From NCBI GenBank assembly GCA_963575745.1, contig CAUYUJ010014632.1:188001-252000 (forward strand): a stretch of 64,000 nt of DNA. The letters run 5' to 3'. The DNA is from Prorocentrum cordatum. Lineage: Eukaryota > Sar > Dinophyceae > Prorocentrales > Prorocentraceae. Below are positions 1 through 7,534 of the stretch, piece after piece; position 1 is the stretch's first letter, and each line of letters begins with the position of its first letter. The notes beneath the pieces are model-generated. The model was not told the origin of the DNA and searched no databases. It worked only from the letters and a program-made list of their open reading frames with translations. The position numbers and the translations under genes are program-made.

Positions 1-50
1 TAGAGTGGGATCTTGGAGAACCCAAACCAATCATACTTCCGACGGCCGAC
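1..50. repeat. Truncated end of the 21.7/60.1 kb dispersed repeat
   Basis: The first 50 bases resemble the right end of the repeat at 60098-60245 (shared 'GGGATCTTGGA', then a C/A-rich stretch, then 'ACTTC.ACG.CCGA.GGG'). The rest of the copy would lie left of the window. Confidence 0.5.
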
Positions 51-545
51 GGGCAGCCATCGCCCCCCTTGGGAGGAGGATCCAGGGCAAGGAGAGGCAG
101 GGTCCCTGCGCAGGCAGGGCGACCGGGGGCACGGCGACGAGGACGGCAGCCTGGCACAGGGCATAGCCACACGCAGCTGAATCAGATCGACTCTTGAAGT
201 ATCAGGGGGGCGTAAGACCCGGGTACAGGGGACTCGGAAATCCCCGACGAGGTCGTCAAAAAAATGACGAGGCCGAGCCTGCATTTTGACGAGGCCTCCC
301 GCTGCAGACATCCCACGAAACTCCTCCTCGTCAAAATCCGAGTCGTGGTCGTCAAAAAACGATGGCGAACCCGAGTCCTGGCAAACCCGGGTCTTACGCT
401 CCCCCGAAAGTAGGAGGGCGCTTGAACGACCGGCGGGCAGTCATCACCCCCTCTAGAGGAGGATCCGGGGCAAGGAAAACATGGTCCTCGCGCAGGCAGG
501 GCGACCAGGAGCACCGCGACGAGGACGGGGCCCAGGGGCACGCAA
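40..545. repeat. Direct repeat pair flanking a TIR element
   Basis: Bases about 40-150 and 429-545 are diverged direct repeats. Both contain 'GGAGGATCC(A/G)GGGCAAGGA' and then 'GCGCAGGCAGGGCGACC'. They bracket the inverted-repeat element at 205-405. A third weak echo is near 885-915. Confidence 0.6.
205..405. mobile_element. Short terminal-inverted-repeat element (about 200 bp)
   Basis: The left end 'GGGGCGTAAGACCCGGGT' and the right end 'ACCCGGGTCTTACGCTCCCC' are inverted. The complementarity continues inward through 'GACTCGG' and a 'GACGAGG...GTCAAAAAA' motif present in both halves. There is no coding capacity, so this is MITE- or foldback-like. No clear target duplication was seen. Confidence 0.65.
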
Positions 546-708
546 AGAAGGAAGCACACAAACCCCAGGATTCCCAACACTTTGCAGTCTGTGTCTGGGC
601 GTTGCCGCCCAGCCCACTCCCCATTTTTGTAAAAGATTTTCCTGGGAGCCGAGGATTCCTTGTGCCAGTTGGCCGTGGTGGTCGTGGGTCGTGGTCATGG
701 CCGTGGTC

Positions 709-866
709 ATAGTCGTGGCCCTGGCCCTGGCCCTGGCCTTGGCCGTGGCCCTGGGCGTGGCCGTGCGGCCGTGGCCGTGTGGCCGTGGCCGTGTGGCCGT
801 GGCCGTGGCCGTGGCCGTGGCCGTGGCGGCCGTGGCCGTGCCGTGGCCGTGCCGTGGCCGTGCCAG
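709..866. repeat. Hexanucleotide minisatellite (GGCCGT)n
   Basis: An imperfect 6-bp repeat of GGCCGT with GGCCCT variants. It gives long open frames on both strands (Val/Ala/Trp/Pro or His/Gly/Arg-rich), which I regard as artefacts of the repeat. Confidence 0.9.
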
Positions 867-1032
867 TGTGCACTTGCCCCTCCCGTGGCGAGGACGGCAG
901 GGCCCCTGCCTGGCCGACGCCCCGCCCGCGCGCCGCTCCCCGCCCAGCGCGGCCGGAGCGGCGGCACCCCCCGCAGGTCACGGAACGGGATCGACCAAGG
1001 AGAGGGCCCCCTGTGGCCCCTTTTGGGAGGGG

Positions 1033-1110
1033 ACCCGAGCCAGAGCGCGTTTCTTTGTTCTCGGCGATGCTGGGCATCATCGGGAGGGGGAGGGGCCAAG
1101 GGGGGGATAT
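1033..1110 (+). repeat. Dispersed ~75-bp repeat, copy 1 of 2
   Basis: 'GAGCGCGTTTCT' followed by a TCGGCGA motif, GGGCAT and a G-rich tail. It matches 7038-7112 in order and orientation. Confidence 0.6.
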
Positions 1111-1111
1111 A

Positions 1112-1190
1112 CTGTAACGCCTCCCCCCCGCCACGGCGGCAGTGCCCGGAGCGCGCGCTGGGGGGGGGGGGAGGGGCGCTGCTACGTCAT
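1112..1190. mobile_element. Short hairpin element with GTAACGCC termini, copy 1 of 2
   Basis: Inverted ends: 'TGTAACGCCTCCCCCC' on the left and a G-rich 'GAGGGGCG' end on the right. The centre is a GC-rich stem around 'GGCAGTGCCCGGAGCGC'. The second copy is at 21093-21168. Both lie beside long G runs. Confidence 0.6.
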
Positions 1191-1278
1191 AGGGGGGGGG
1201 GAGGGAGGGCTGGGTGCTGCAATTCCCATGTTGCCCCAAGCAATAGAGAACCACGCTCCTAGAAGGGCCACCCGCATC

Positions 1279-1417
1279 AGGGACAGGGGGTCTGTTCTGC
1301 AGGTGTCTCGAAGCAAACCGCCCAGAGAATTTGTTCCCTGATGTGAAGACGGGGAACCTCAATGAGGCCACGCATTCACTGTGGTATTAGGGTTAGGTGT
1401 TCTTGTGTTCTCGATGA
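1279..1417 (+). repeat. Dispersed ~140-bp repeat ending in ATTAGGGTTAGG, copy 1 of 2
   Basis: Shares with 5252-5394: a 'GGGGGTCT...TGTTCTGCA' start, a 'CCCTGATG...AAGA.GGGG' middle, 'GAGGCCACG', then 'ATTAGGGTTAGG' and 'GTTCTCGATGA' at the end. The TTAGGG-like bases occur once per copy, so this is not a telomere tract. Confidence 0.7.
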
Positions 1418-1621
1418 CCCCCGGTCGCCTAACTTCGCGCATCGCGCCCCGCGAGGCGAGGCGCTCGAGCATCGTCGCGCCCTCGTGCCGCTGCCCTGGA
1501 GAAGCGCTGGTCGCCCTCGTGCCGCCGCCGCCGCCTCCAGCCCAAGCGTAAATTTGTGCTCGCGCCGGTCGCGCTGGTCCCGGCAGCGGGCCGTGCTGCC
1601 CGGCGAAGGGGGGAAGAGGCT
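1418..1621. other. GC-rich spacer, no feature recognised
   Basis: GC-rich unique-looking DNA between two repeats. No convincing coding or RNA signal. Confidence 0.5.
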
Positions 1622-1806
1622 CGGCGGCGAGTCCGGGGGGGGATCGCGAAGGGGCGGGCCTGCTCAGAAGGCTCGGAGGTCCCTCGGCCTCCTGAGACGT
1701 GTCCCGAGCCTCCCCCGCAGAGTAGAAGAAACTCTCCGAAGGCGCGAGGGCTTCGGAGAAGTCCCGCCGCCTTCTGAGAAAGCCTTCTCCTTAAGCCTGC
1801 CGCCGA
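1622..1806. mobile_element. GGCGGCGAG-terminal palindromic element, copy 1 of 4
   Basis: Begins 'CGGCGGCGAG' and ends 'GCCTGCCGCCG' in inverted orientation. Inside are 'GCTCAGAAGGCTCGGA' on the left arm and 'GCCTTCTGAGAAAGCC' on the right arm. Other copies: 22229-22593, 36602-36809 and 54120-54306. No ORF of its own. Confidence 0.7.
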
Positions 1807-1899
1807 CTATCGGCCAAACTACATCCCTGGACCCCCTCCCGGGGTCTATCCGGCGCGGCCGTGCACCATAGGATCGAGGTTCGGGGCTCCCAGCGCCTG

Positions 1900-2130
1900 A
1901 ACACGGCCCCCACAGAGGCCGAAACCAATGAAGAACCGCCTCGAGCCTCGGAGCTCGAACCTCGAAGCACTGCCCCCACAGAGGCCGAAGCCTACGAAAG
2001 ACCGCCTCGAACCTCGAAGCACTGCCCCCACAGAGGCCGAAACCTACGACAGACCGCCCCGAACCTCGAGAAGCTCGAGCCTCGAGAGGCTCGAGCCTCG
2101 AAGCTCGAGCCTCGGAGCTCGGAGTTCGGA
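1900..2130. repeat. Short tandem repeat, 51-67 bp units
   Basis: 'CCCCCACAGAGGCCGAA' recurs at about 1906, 1973 and 2024, followed by 'GACCGCC(T/C)CGA.CCTCGA'. It grades into a CTCGA-rich stretch to 2130. Confidence 0.75.
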
Positions 2131-2329
2131 CCTCGAAGGTCCCCCCCCCCCTCGCTCGCCACCGCGAGGAGGGGCTCTCCAGGCGCGCGGGGGGCGTCGG
2201 CTCCAGGCCGTGCACCAGGGCGCAGACGCCCTCGCCGAGCGCGAGGGCCCCTGGGCGGCGAGCGGGGGGCGGAGCGGGCGGAGCGGGCGGAACGGGGCCT
2301 CCCTGAGCCTCGCGAGGGAGGCGTCGCAG

Positions 2330-2534
2330 AGGGGGAGGAGGAGGGGGAGGGGGAGGGGGAGGGGGAGGGGGAGGAGGAGGAGGAGGAGGAGGAGGAGGAG
2401 GAGGAGGAGGAGGAGGAGGAGGAGGAGGAGGAGAGGAGGGAGGAGGAGGAGGAGGAGGAGGAGGAGGAGGAGGAGGAGGAGGAAAGGGAGGAGGAGGAAA
2501 GGGAGGAGGAGGAAAGGGAGGAGGAGGAGGAGGA
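2330..2534 (+). repeat. Purine tract (GAG)n
   Basis: About 200 bp of nearly pure GAG/GGA with occasional GGG and AAA interruptions. Continuous polypurine on the plus strand. Confidence 0.95.
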
Positions 2535-2607
2535 ACAATAATAATAATAAAAATACCAATAATATTAATGATAATAATAATATTAATAATAATAATGATT
2601 ATAATAG

Positions 2608-2641
<34 letters not shown>

Positions 2642-2795
2642 GATAATACTAATAAAAATAATAATACGAATACTAATAATAATAATAATACTAATACTAA
2701 TAAGAATAATAATCATAAAAATAAAAAGAAAAACACTACTAATACTAATAATCATTAGAAGAAGAATACAAGTATAAGAACAACTAATAATAAAA
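2535..2795 (+). repeat. AT-rich (AAT)n island
   Basis: About 260 bp of AAT repeats with ACT, GAT and AAG variants. It abuts the (GAG)n tract directly and is followed by another GGA tract to about 2860. This is the strongest local drop in GC content in the window. Confidence 0.95.
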
Positions 2796-3056
2796 AAGAA
2801 GAAGGAGGAGGAAGAGGAGGAAGAGGAGGAAGAGGAGGAGGAGGTGGAGGAAGAGGACGTCTTGCGGGGGGCGCAAATCATGCGAGGGCAGAATATCCCC
2901 CCCCGGAAACGATCGCCCCGACGCGCGGAGCCGCTCCGCAGACGCACCCACGGCAGGAACCGTTAAGCGGGGCGGGGCCGTGCAGCAAACGCCCGGGGCC
3001 GCTTGGTGTAGACGCCACTCATCGGGTCCGGGTGGATGTTTTCATCCCTTGAATCA

Positions 3057-3182
3057 TCATGGCCGGCGGCACGTGCGAGGCCATGGGAGGGGGGGGACGT
3101 ACTGAGATAAGATGAGGCGCTGTAGAAATCTTGGGAGGCATCGTGGCCCCTGGCATGATACCCCCCCTCGCCACCCCAAGTC
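3057..3182 (+). repeat. Dispersed ~125-bp repeat, copy 1 of 2
   Basis: Starts 'ATCATGGCCGGCGGCACGTG' and runs through 'GAAATCT.GGGA' to 'CATGATA.CC.CCCC'. It matches 49573-49705 in the same orientation. Confidence 0.65.
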
Positions 3183-3185
3183 ATC

Positions 3186-3384
3186 CCCCCCCCCTCCTGC
3201 TCCTGCTCCTCTTCCTCCTCCTCCTCCTCCTCCTTCCGCTCCTCCTTCACCTCCTCCTCCTCCTCCTTCCTTCCTCTCCTCCTCCACCTCCTCCTCCACC
3301 TCCTCCTCCTCCACCTCCTCCTCCTCCTCCTCCTCCTCCTCCTCCTCCTCCTCCTCCTCCTCCTCTCCCTTCTCCTCCTCCTCC
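3186..3384 (+). repeat. Pyrimidine tract (CTC/TCC)n
   Basis: About 200 bp of TCC/CTC repeats. It faces the (GGA)n tract at 3519-3696, so the two are complementary in inverted orientation across a 135-bp spacer. Confidence 0.95.
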
Positions 3385-3518
3385 GCTCCCGTGAGGGGGA
3401 GGGGGGGGCGAGCACGCCGCCCGGAAGATGGGTGCGCCTCTCGCCGATCCGTGCAGCAGAAGCTTCCGAAAGGGGCCTCCCGGGGCCGAAAGCCAAGGCC
3501 GAGGGCGACGAGACGAGG

Positions 3519-3696
3519 GAGGGGGAGGAGGAGGAGGAGGAGGAGGAGGAGGAGGAGGAGAGAGGAGGAGGAGGAGGAGGAGGAGGAGGAGGAGAGGAGG
3601 GAGGAGGAGGAGGAGGGGGAGGAGGAGGAGGAGGAGGAGGGGGAGGGGGAGGAGGAGGAGGAGGAGGAGGAGGAGGAGGAGGAGGAGGAGGAGGCC
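3519..3696 (+). repeat. Purine tract (GGA)n
   Basis: About 180 bp of GGA repeats, the inverted partner of 3186-3384. Frames here translate as poly-Glu, poly-Gly or poly-Arg and are not taken as genes. Confidence 0.95.
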
Positions 3697-3699
3697 GAG

Positions 3700-4137
3700 G
3701 GCGACGAGAACGAGGCCGAGGACGAGAACATGCAAATCGACGAGGCAATGCGGGCAAGACTTCTGTCCATGCCCCCGCAGCGTCGTGGACTTCCTGGGAA
3801 AGGGGCGCCAGCAGGCCGAGGGGCAGCGAGTGTGGAAGTATGGGTAAACATCTAGCCTCTCGGAGGGCCAGGTGAGTGTCCAGATCCACTGCATCGGACA
3901 CCCGGGGAGGGGAGCCCGGACCTCGGATAGAGATGCGCATCCAACTCTGACCAAAATTGCGACGCTTTCCCGAGGCTCATCCGCGACCCGCCCAGCTTGG
4001 ACGAACACTTCGGCGCCTGCGGCGGGCTCGTTACATACCATCTCTAAAGAATCGGCGCCAGCGGCGGGCTTCTTCCGAGACTCGCAGGCTGCCGACGACC
4101 CCGCCGCCCCCCCACTCTTGTTCGCAACTGCAGGGGG
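3700..4137. other. No gene recognised
   Basis: Mixed-composition DNA. A short duplicated phrase ('CGGCGCC.GCGGCGGGCT') occurs near 4010 and 4050. Frames are open by chance on both strands, without a recognisable domain. Confidence 0.4.
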
Positions 4138-4139
4138 CT

Positions 4140-4560
4140 ACATACCTGATTCCGGAGACCCTGAACCCAAAAATGTTGTCATCTCTTGGGAAATCGACTT
4201 TTCGCTTCCGCCGGTTGGAGCTGAGCTTCCGCCGGCATCCGCGGGCGGAGCCGCAGCCGTTTTACTTCCGCCGCATTCCGCCGACCTTCCGCCGCAGAGG
4301 AAATCGGAAGAAGAAAAACTGGCATACACATCAACGTTTGGCGCTCCGCGCGGATTTCTTGGATCTGCGCTGGCCCCCCCCTCTTCTCAGGCACGCGAAG
4401 CGCGCTGGGGGCGGCGCCAGAGGCGCCGCCAGCGGGGCCCAGCGCAGAGTCAAAAACTCCGCGCGGAGCTCCGACAGTTTGTGCCTGTGTCGCGTTTTCC
4501 CCCCACGAGGGGTGGCAGCTCCTTCCACCCTCGAAGGCACGGCCCTGTCTGGAACGCACC
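4140..4560 (+). mobile_element. CTTCCGCC-rich repeat, copy 1, split by an H1 hairpin
   Basis: Left part: 'CCTGA.CCCAAA', 'GTCATCTCTTGGG', then clustered CTTCCGCC motifs. Right part: 'CTTCCACCCTCGAAGGCA' and 'CTGTCTGGAACG'. A relative at 48745-48950 has both parts almost adjacent. Here they are separated by about 200 bp containing an H1 hairpin (4338-4476). Confidence 0.65.
4338..4476. mobile_element. H1 hairpin element, copy a
   Basis: Long imperfect palindrome with arms '...GCTCCGCGCGGA...' and '...CCGCGCGGAGCTCC'. Near the apex is the small palindrome GGCGGCGCC-AGA-GGCGCCGCC. The first apical hairpin seen in other copies is degraded here. The variable outer block is of the 'GGCGCTCCG' type. 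Confidence 0.75.
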
Positions 4561-4577
4561 TCGGTACCACTTCCCCA

Positions 4578-4712
4578 GGGCAGGAGGAGGAGGAGGAGGA
4601 AAAGGAGGAGGAGGAGGAGGAGGAGTAGGAGGAGGAGGAGGAAGAGGAGGAGGAGGAAAAGGAGGAGGAGGAGGAGGAGGAGGAGGAATAAGAGGAGGAG
4701 GAGGAGGAGGTC
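4578..4712 (+). repeat. Purine tract (GGA)n
   Basis: GGA repeats with AAA and GTA interruptions. Confidence 0.95.
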
Positions 4713-4798
4713 ACCGCCATCGCGAGCCCCGGGCGGCGACAAGCCTCGCGCGCCAGCCCACCGTGCCGGACGACGCTCCGGCGTGCCGCTGGTCCAGG

Positions 4799-4799
4799 T

Positions 4800-4841
<42 letters not shown>

Positions 4842-4851
4842 TCGTCGTCGC

Positions 4852-4904
<53 letters not shown>

Positions 4905-4907
4905 CCC
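4799..4907 (+). repeat. (CGT/CGC)n tract
   Basis: Trinucleotide repeat GTC/GCC on the plus strand. It yields spurious poly-Val, poly-Arg, poly-Asp and poly-Thr frames. Confidence 0.95.
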
Positions 4908-5060
4908 TTGGGTCGGCCGCCACCCCCCCCGATGGCCGGGGCTTCTCGGAAGCAGCTGCCCACGCCTCCCCTCCAGCGCGAACGAGGGGGGGGGGGCAGG
5001 GGACCTCGAGGGACGAGGGCCATGGGCGATAACAGGCGAACAAACAATGCAATCAACATA

Positions 5061-5167
5061 GGTCCGCGCGGATTCCTCGGGGAGGCGCAGGCACAGCCAC
5101 TGGCGCGCTCCGCGCGCCGTGGAGGGGGGTCCAGCGCCGATCCGAGAAATCCGCGCGGACCTCCGAG
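5061..5167. mobile_element. H1 hairpin element, copy b (apex altered)
   Basis: Arms 'GGTCCGCGCGGATT' and 'AATCCGCGCGGACC' pair. One apical hairpin ('GCGCGCTCCGCGCGC') is present. The left outer arm is shortened compared with the right arm, which continues 'TCCGAGTTTTTCC'. Confidence 0.7.
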
Positions 5168-5251
5168 TTTTTCCGCTTGCTCCCATAGATGAGCAATACA
5201 AGCACCCCTGACCCCTTGGGAGGGGCCTGCGTCAGGAGGGCAATAGACACA

Positions 5252-5394
5252 TGACGGATAAGGGGGTCTTCTGTTCTGCAAATGTGCCAGACCGAGCCGC
5301 CCAGACTTACCGTCCCTGATGCAAAGATGGGGACCTCAGCGAGGCCACGTCTTCACAGTGTGATTAGGGTTAGGGGATCCTTTGTTCTCGATGA
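5252..5394 (+). repeat. Dispersed ~140-bp repeat ending in ATTAGGGTTAGG, copy 2 of 2
   Basis: Homologous to 1279-1417 along its full length. The next element begins immediately after its 'TTCTCGATGA' end. Confidence 0.7.
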
Positions 5395-5395
5395 A

Positions 5396-5587
5396 TTGAC
5401 GAACCAACAACACACACCCATACCCATAGGGGGATCGGAGAGGGCTACGGGTGCGTGTTGTCGGATGGGGGTCCCCGCTCGAACGGGAGCGTTCCCCAGG
5501 GTCCGACAACCCGCACCCATACCCATAGCCAGTCCTCCTCCCAACGACCCCCCTATGGGTATGGGTGCGTGTTGTCCGTTCGTCAAT
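5396..5587. mobile_element. Palindromic element with ~40-bp inverted ends
   Basis: Left 'TTGACGAACCAACAACACA' then 'CCCATACCCATAGGGGG'. Right 'CCCCCTATGGGTATGGG', then 'CGTGTTGTCCGTTCGTCAA'. A second, inner inverted pair ('GGTGCGTGTTGTCGGA' with 'TCCGACAACCCGCACC') nests within the first. Confidence 0.8.
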
Positions 5588-5773
5588 GAATGGGGGGGAG
5601 GGGGCGAAGGCGAGGGCAGGATCGGTCAGCATCGAATCGGGAGGTCGCATCAGATCGGCCGCGCCAGGATGCACACCATGCCTCGTGAAAACGTCGCAGC
5701 AACTCCTCCAGCCGGACGAGATCGACGGCACATCGAACCAGATCGACCGGATCAAAAAAGTCCATGGAAATTG

Positions 5774-5980
5774 GACGCCCGAAATGGGTACGGAAAGAAT
5801 GGGTACGATGCCCAACAGTAGTTCCTGTTCATTTTGAACTAGACTCGCTGTCCGCGCCGCCGCGGCCTGTGTCCATTCGAGACAGAAGGCCGCCTGCCCC
5901 ACAGCGGCCGCTGTTGTTTTGGGACAACATTTGTGGTTGGTCATCGTACCCATTCTTTCCGTACCCATGTCTTGGGCGCC
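5774..5980. mobile_element. GGGTACGGAAAGAATGGG-terminal element, complete copy
   Basis: Terminal inverted repeats: left 'GCCCGAAATGGGTACGGAAA' continuing to 'GAATGGGTACGATG', mirrored at the right end by 'CATCGTACCCATTCTTTCC'. About 207 bp, non-coding. Partial relatives: 6597-6724 (inverted) and 51802-51870. Confidence 0.8.
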
Positions 5981-6204
5981 CGAATTATCCGGGGTAACTC
6001 GGGTCCGGGGTAACTCAGGTTTGGATTCCCGAAAAACGAACCCGAGTTATCCCTGACCCGAGTTACCCCTGATGATTCGGGGCTCTGGACGGTCGAGTTA
6101 TCCGGGGTAACTCGGGTCCGGGGTAACTCGGGTTTGGATTCCCGAAAAACAAACCCGAGTTATCCCTGACCCCGAGTTACCCCGGATGACTCGGGGCTCT
6201 GGAT
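5981..6204. repeat. Tandem pair of 113-bp palindromic units
   Basis: Unit 1 about 5981-6093, unit 2 about 6094-6204. Each holds nested inverted copies of 'GAGTTATCC' and 'GGGGTAACTCGGG' on both sides of 'TTTGGATTCCCGAAAAAC'. The units differ at only a few bases. Confidence 0.85.
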
Positions 6205-6596
6205 GTCGGGCGTCCAAAGAGGGGAGCGGAAGCCCCAGACACCCGGCGCGTCGGCAACATCGGGAGGCCTGGTCGTTCGCGGCCGCGTTCGGCCCCGCGA
6301 GGCGGGTGCCTCGTACTGCGAGGGCCACGGACAGAACAGGCGAGCCGCCAGGCCCGTGGGAAGGGGGTGTGAGAGGGCACGGGCCCACGCCTCGAGCCGA
6401 ATCGGGGCGCTGGAGGTCCTGAGACGGGAGCCCTCCATCGGCGTCCTCCGCCTCCCCCTCCTCCGTCCTCATGGTTCCCCCTCTCCCGCTTGATCCCTCT
6501 GAGTCACCCCGGTGCTGCTGCTGCTCCTCCCCCGATCACTCTGCATGCTCATCGTCCTCCCCCTTCCCTGCCGTTCTGGGTCACCAGCAGAGCGCG
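6205..6596. other. No gene recognised
   Basis: GC-rich DNA with chance open frames on both strands. No repeat relative was noticed. Confidence 0.4.
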
Positions 6597-6724
6597 ACGG
6601 CTGTTGGGCAGGCGACTTTCTGTTTTCGAAGAACAACGTCCGCGGCGACGCCGACAACGAACCCGATTCAGAATGGACAGGAACTGCTGGCGGTCTCCGT
6701 ACCTATTCTTTCCGTACCCCCCGC
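6597..6724 (-). mobile_element. GGGTACGGAAAG element, truncated inverted copy
   Basis: Matches the minus strand of 5774-5980 from the middle ('CTGTTGGGCAGGCG.C.TTCTG') to the terminus ('TATTCTTTCCGTACC'). One end is missing. Confidence 0.7.
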
Positions 6725-7034
6725 CATCGCTCGGACGTACATTCCCCGTGCATCCTTTGGATGTCGTGCGTGCATTTGTAGGGGAACGGAAAATGGCAGA
6801 AACATCAAAATTCCGAGGTCCGCGCGAATTTCTTGGATCCGCGCTGGACCCCCTCCCTGGCGCGCGGAGCGCGCCAGGGGCGGCGCCGGAGGCGCCGCCA
6901 GGGGGCCCCAGCGTCGATCCGAGAAATCCGCGCGAACCTCCGAGTTATTATGCTCATGTCTTGGCTCGTTTCCCTACTTTGCTTCACAAGATGATGCCTC
7001 GCCGCGGCAACACGCACACGTCGGCACGATGCCA
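6723..7034. mobile_element. CATCGCTCGGACGT-terminal element, copy 1, carrying an H1 hairpin
   Basis: Left end 'GCCATCGCTCGGACGTACA'. Right end 'ACACGTCGGCACGATGCC', inverted. Relatives at 55565-55760 and 57923-58049 lack the H1 hairpin that occupies the centre of this copy (6811-6946). Confidence 0.7.
6811..6946. mobile_element. H1 hairpin element, copy c
   Basis: Well-preserved copy. Arms 'TTCCGAGGTCCGCGCG' and 'CGCGAACCTCCGAGTT'. The two apical hairpins are GGCGCGC-GGA-GCGCGCC and GGCGGCGCC-GGA-GGCGCCGCC. The outer block is of the 'TCGGAGGTCC' type. Confidence 0.85.
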
Positions 7035-7037
7035 AGT

Positions 7038-7112
7038 TCCAAGAGCGCGTTTCTATATTTTCGGCGACCACGGGCATTATAGGAGGGGGGGGGGCCAGGG
7101 GGAGTGGGGGCA
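7038..7112 (+). repeat. Dispersed ~75-bp repeat, copy 2 of 2
   Basis: Matches 1033-1110 ('GAGCGCGTTTCT', 'TTTTCGGCGA', 'GGGCAT.AT.GGAGGGG'). Confidence 0.6.
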
Positions 7113-7534
7113 CAAAGCCCATTTAGCCTCGCGCGGGCCAGCGGATCCCGACCGATCGGTCGGGGTTCGGTCGCGCCTGCCGCCCGATCGCTCGCGGTGG
7201 CAGGGCGCTGGATCGCATCGGCCAGCCCGCAAGGCAGGGCTGAAGCGCGCCGCGCGCGCCATACCTCGCGGCGGGGGGCCTTCGGCGCCTCCCAGCTCCC
7301 CCGCCGCGGGCAGCGGCGCTGGCGGCCGCGGCAGCGGCAGCCCCAGGCAGCACGCCGCGCGGCTGGAGGGCCGAGCCAAAGCCTGCCTGGCACCGCCGCT
7401 GGCGGGACAAGAGGGGGAACGCCCGCGTCCTCCTCAGGCTGGCGGCGGCCAATCAGCTCTTGGAGGAGCACCACTCGGCGCAGCAGCCCCAGCGCAACCA
7501 GCAGCACGCCGAGGGGCACCACACGGACGTCGAG
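7113..7534 (+). other. Probable 5' leader of the retroelement
   Basis: GC-rich DNA just upstream of the ORF1 coding frame. The reading frame used here cannot be decided: all three plus frames are partly open and low-complexity. The 5' end of the element was not located, and no target-site duplication could be paired with the 3' side. Confidence 0.35.

Noticed and set aside
1385-1400. Telomere repeat
   Set aside because: TTAGGG-like wording occurs once at the end of a dispersed repeat, not in tandem.
1664-4050. Long open frames (up to 427 codons) over the GAG/AAT/CTC tracts
   Set aside because: They are translations of trinucleotide repeats (poly-Glu, poly-Arg, poly-Pro, poly-Ser), open in several frames on both strands, without domains.
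7460-7534. Earlier ORF1 start
   Set aside because: The frame is open but this start codon is TTG. The first ATG is 7535, and upstream sequence is low-complexity in every frame.
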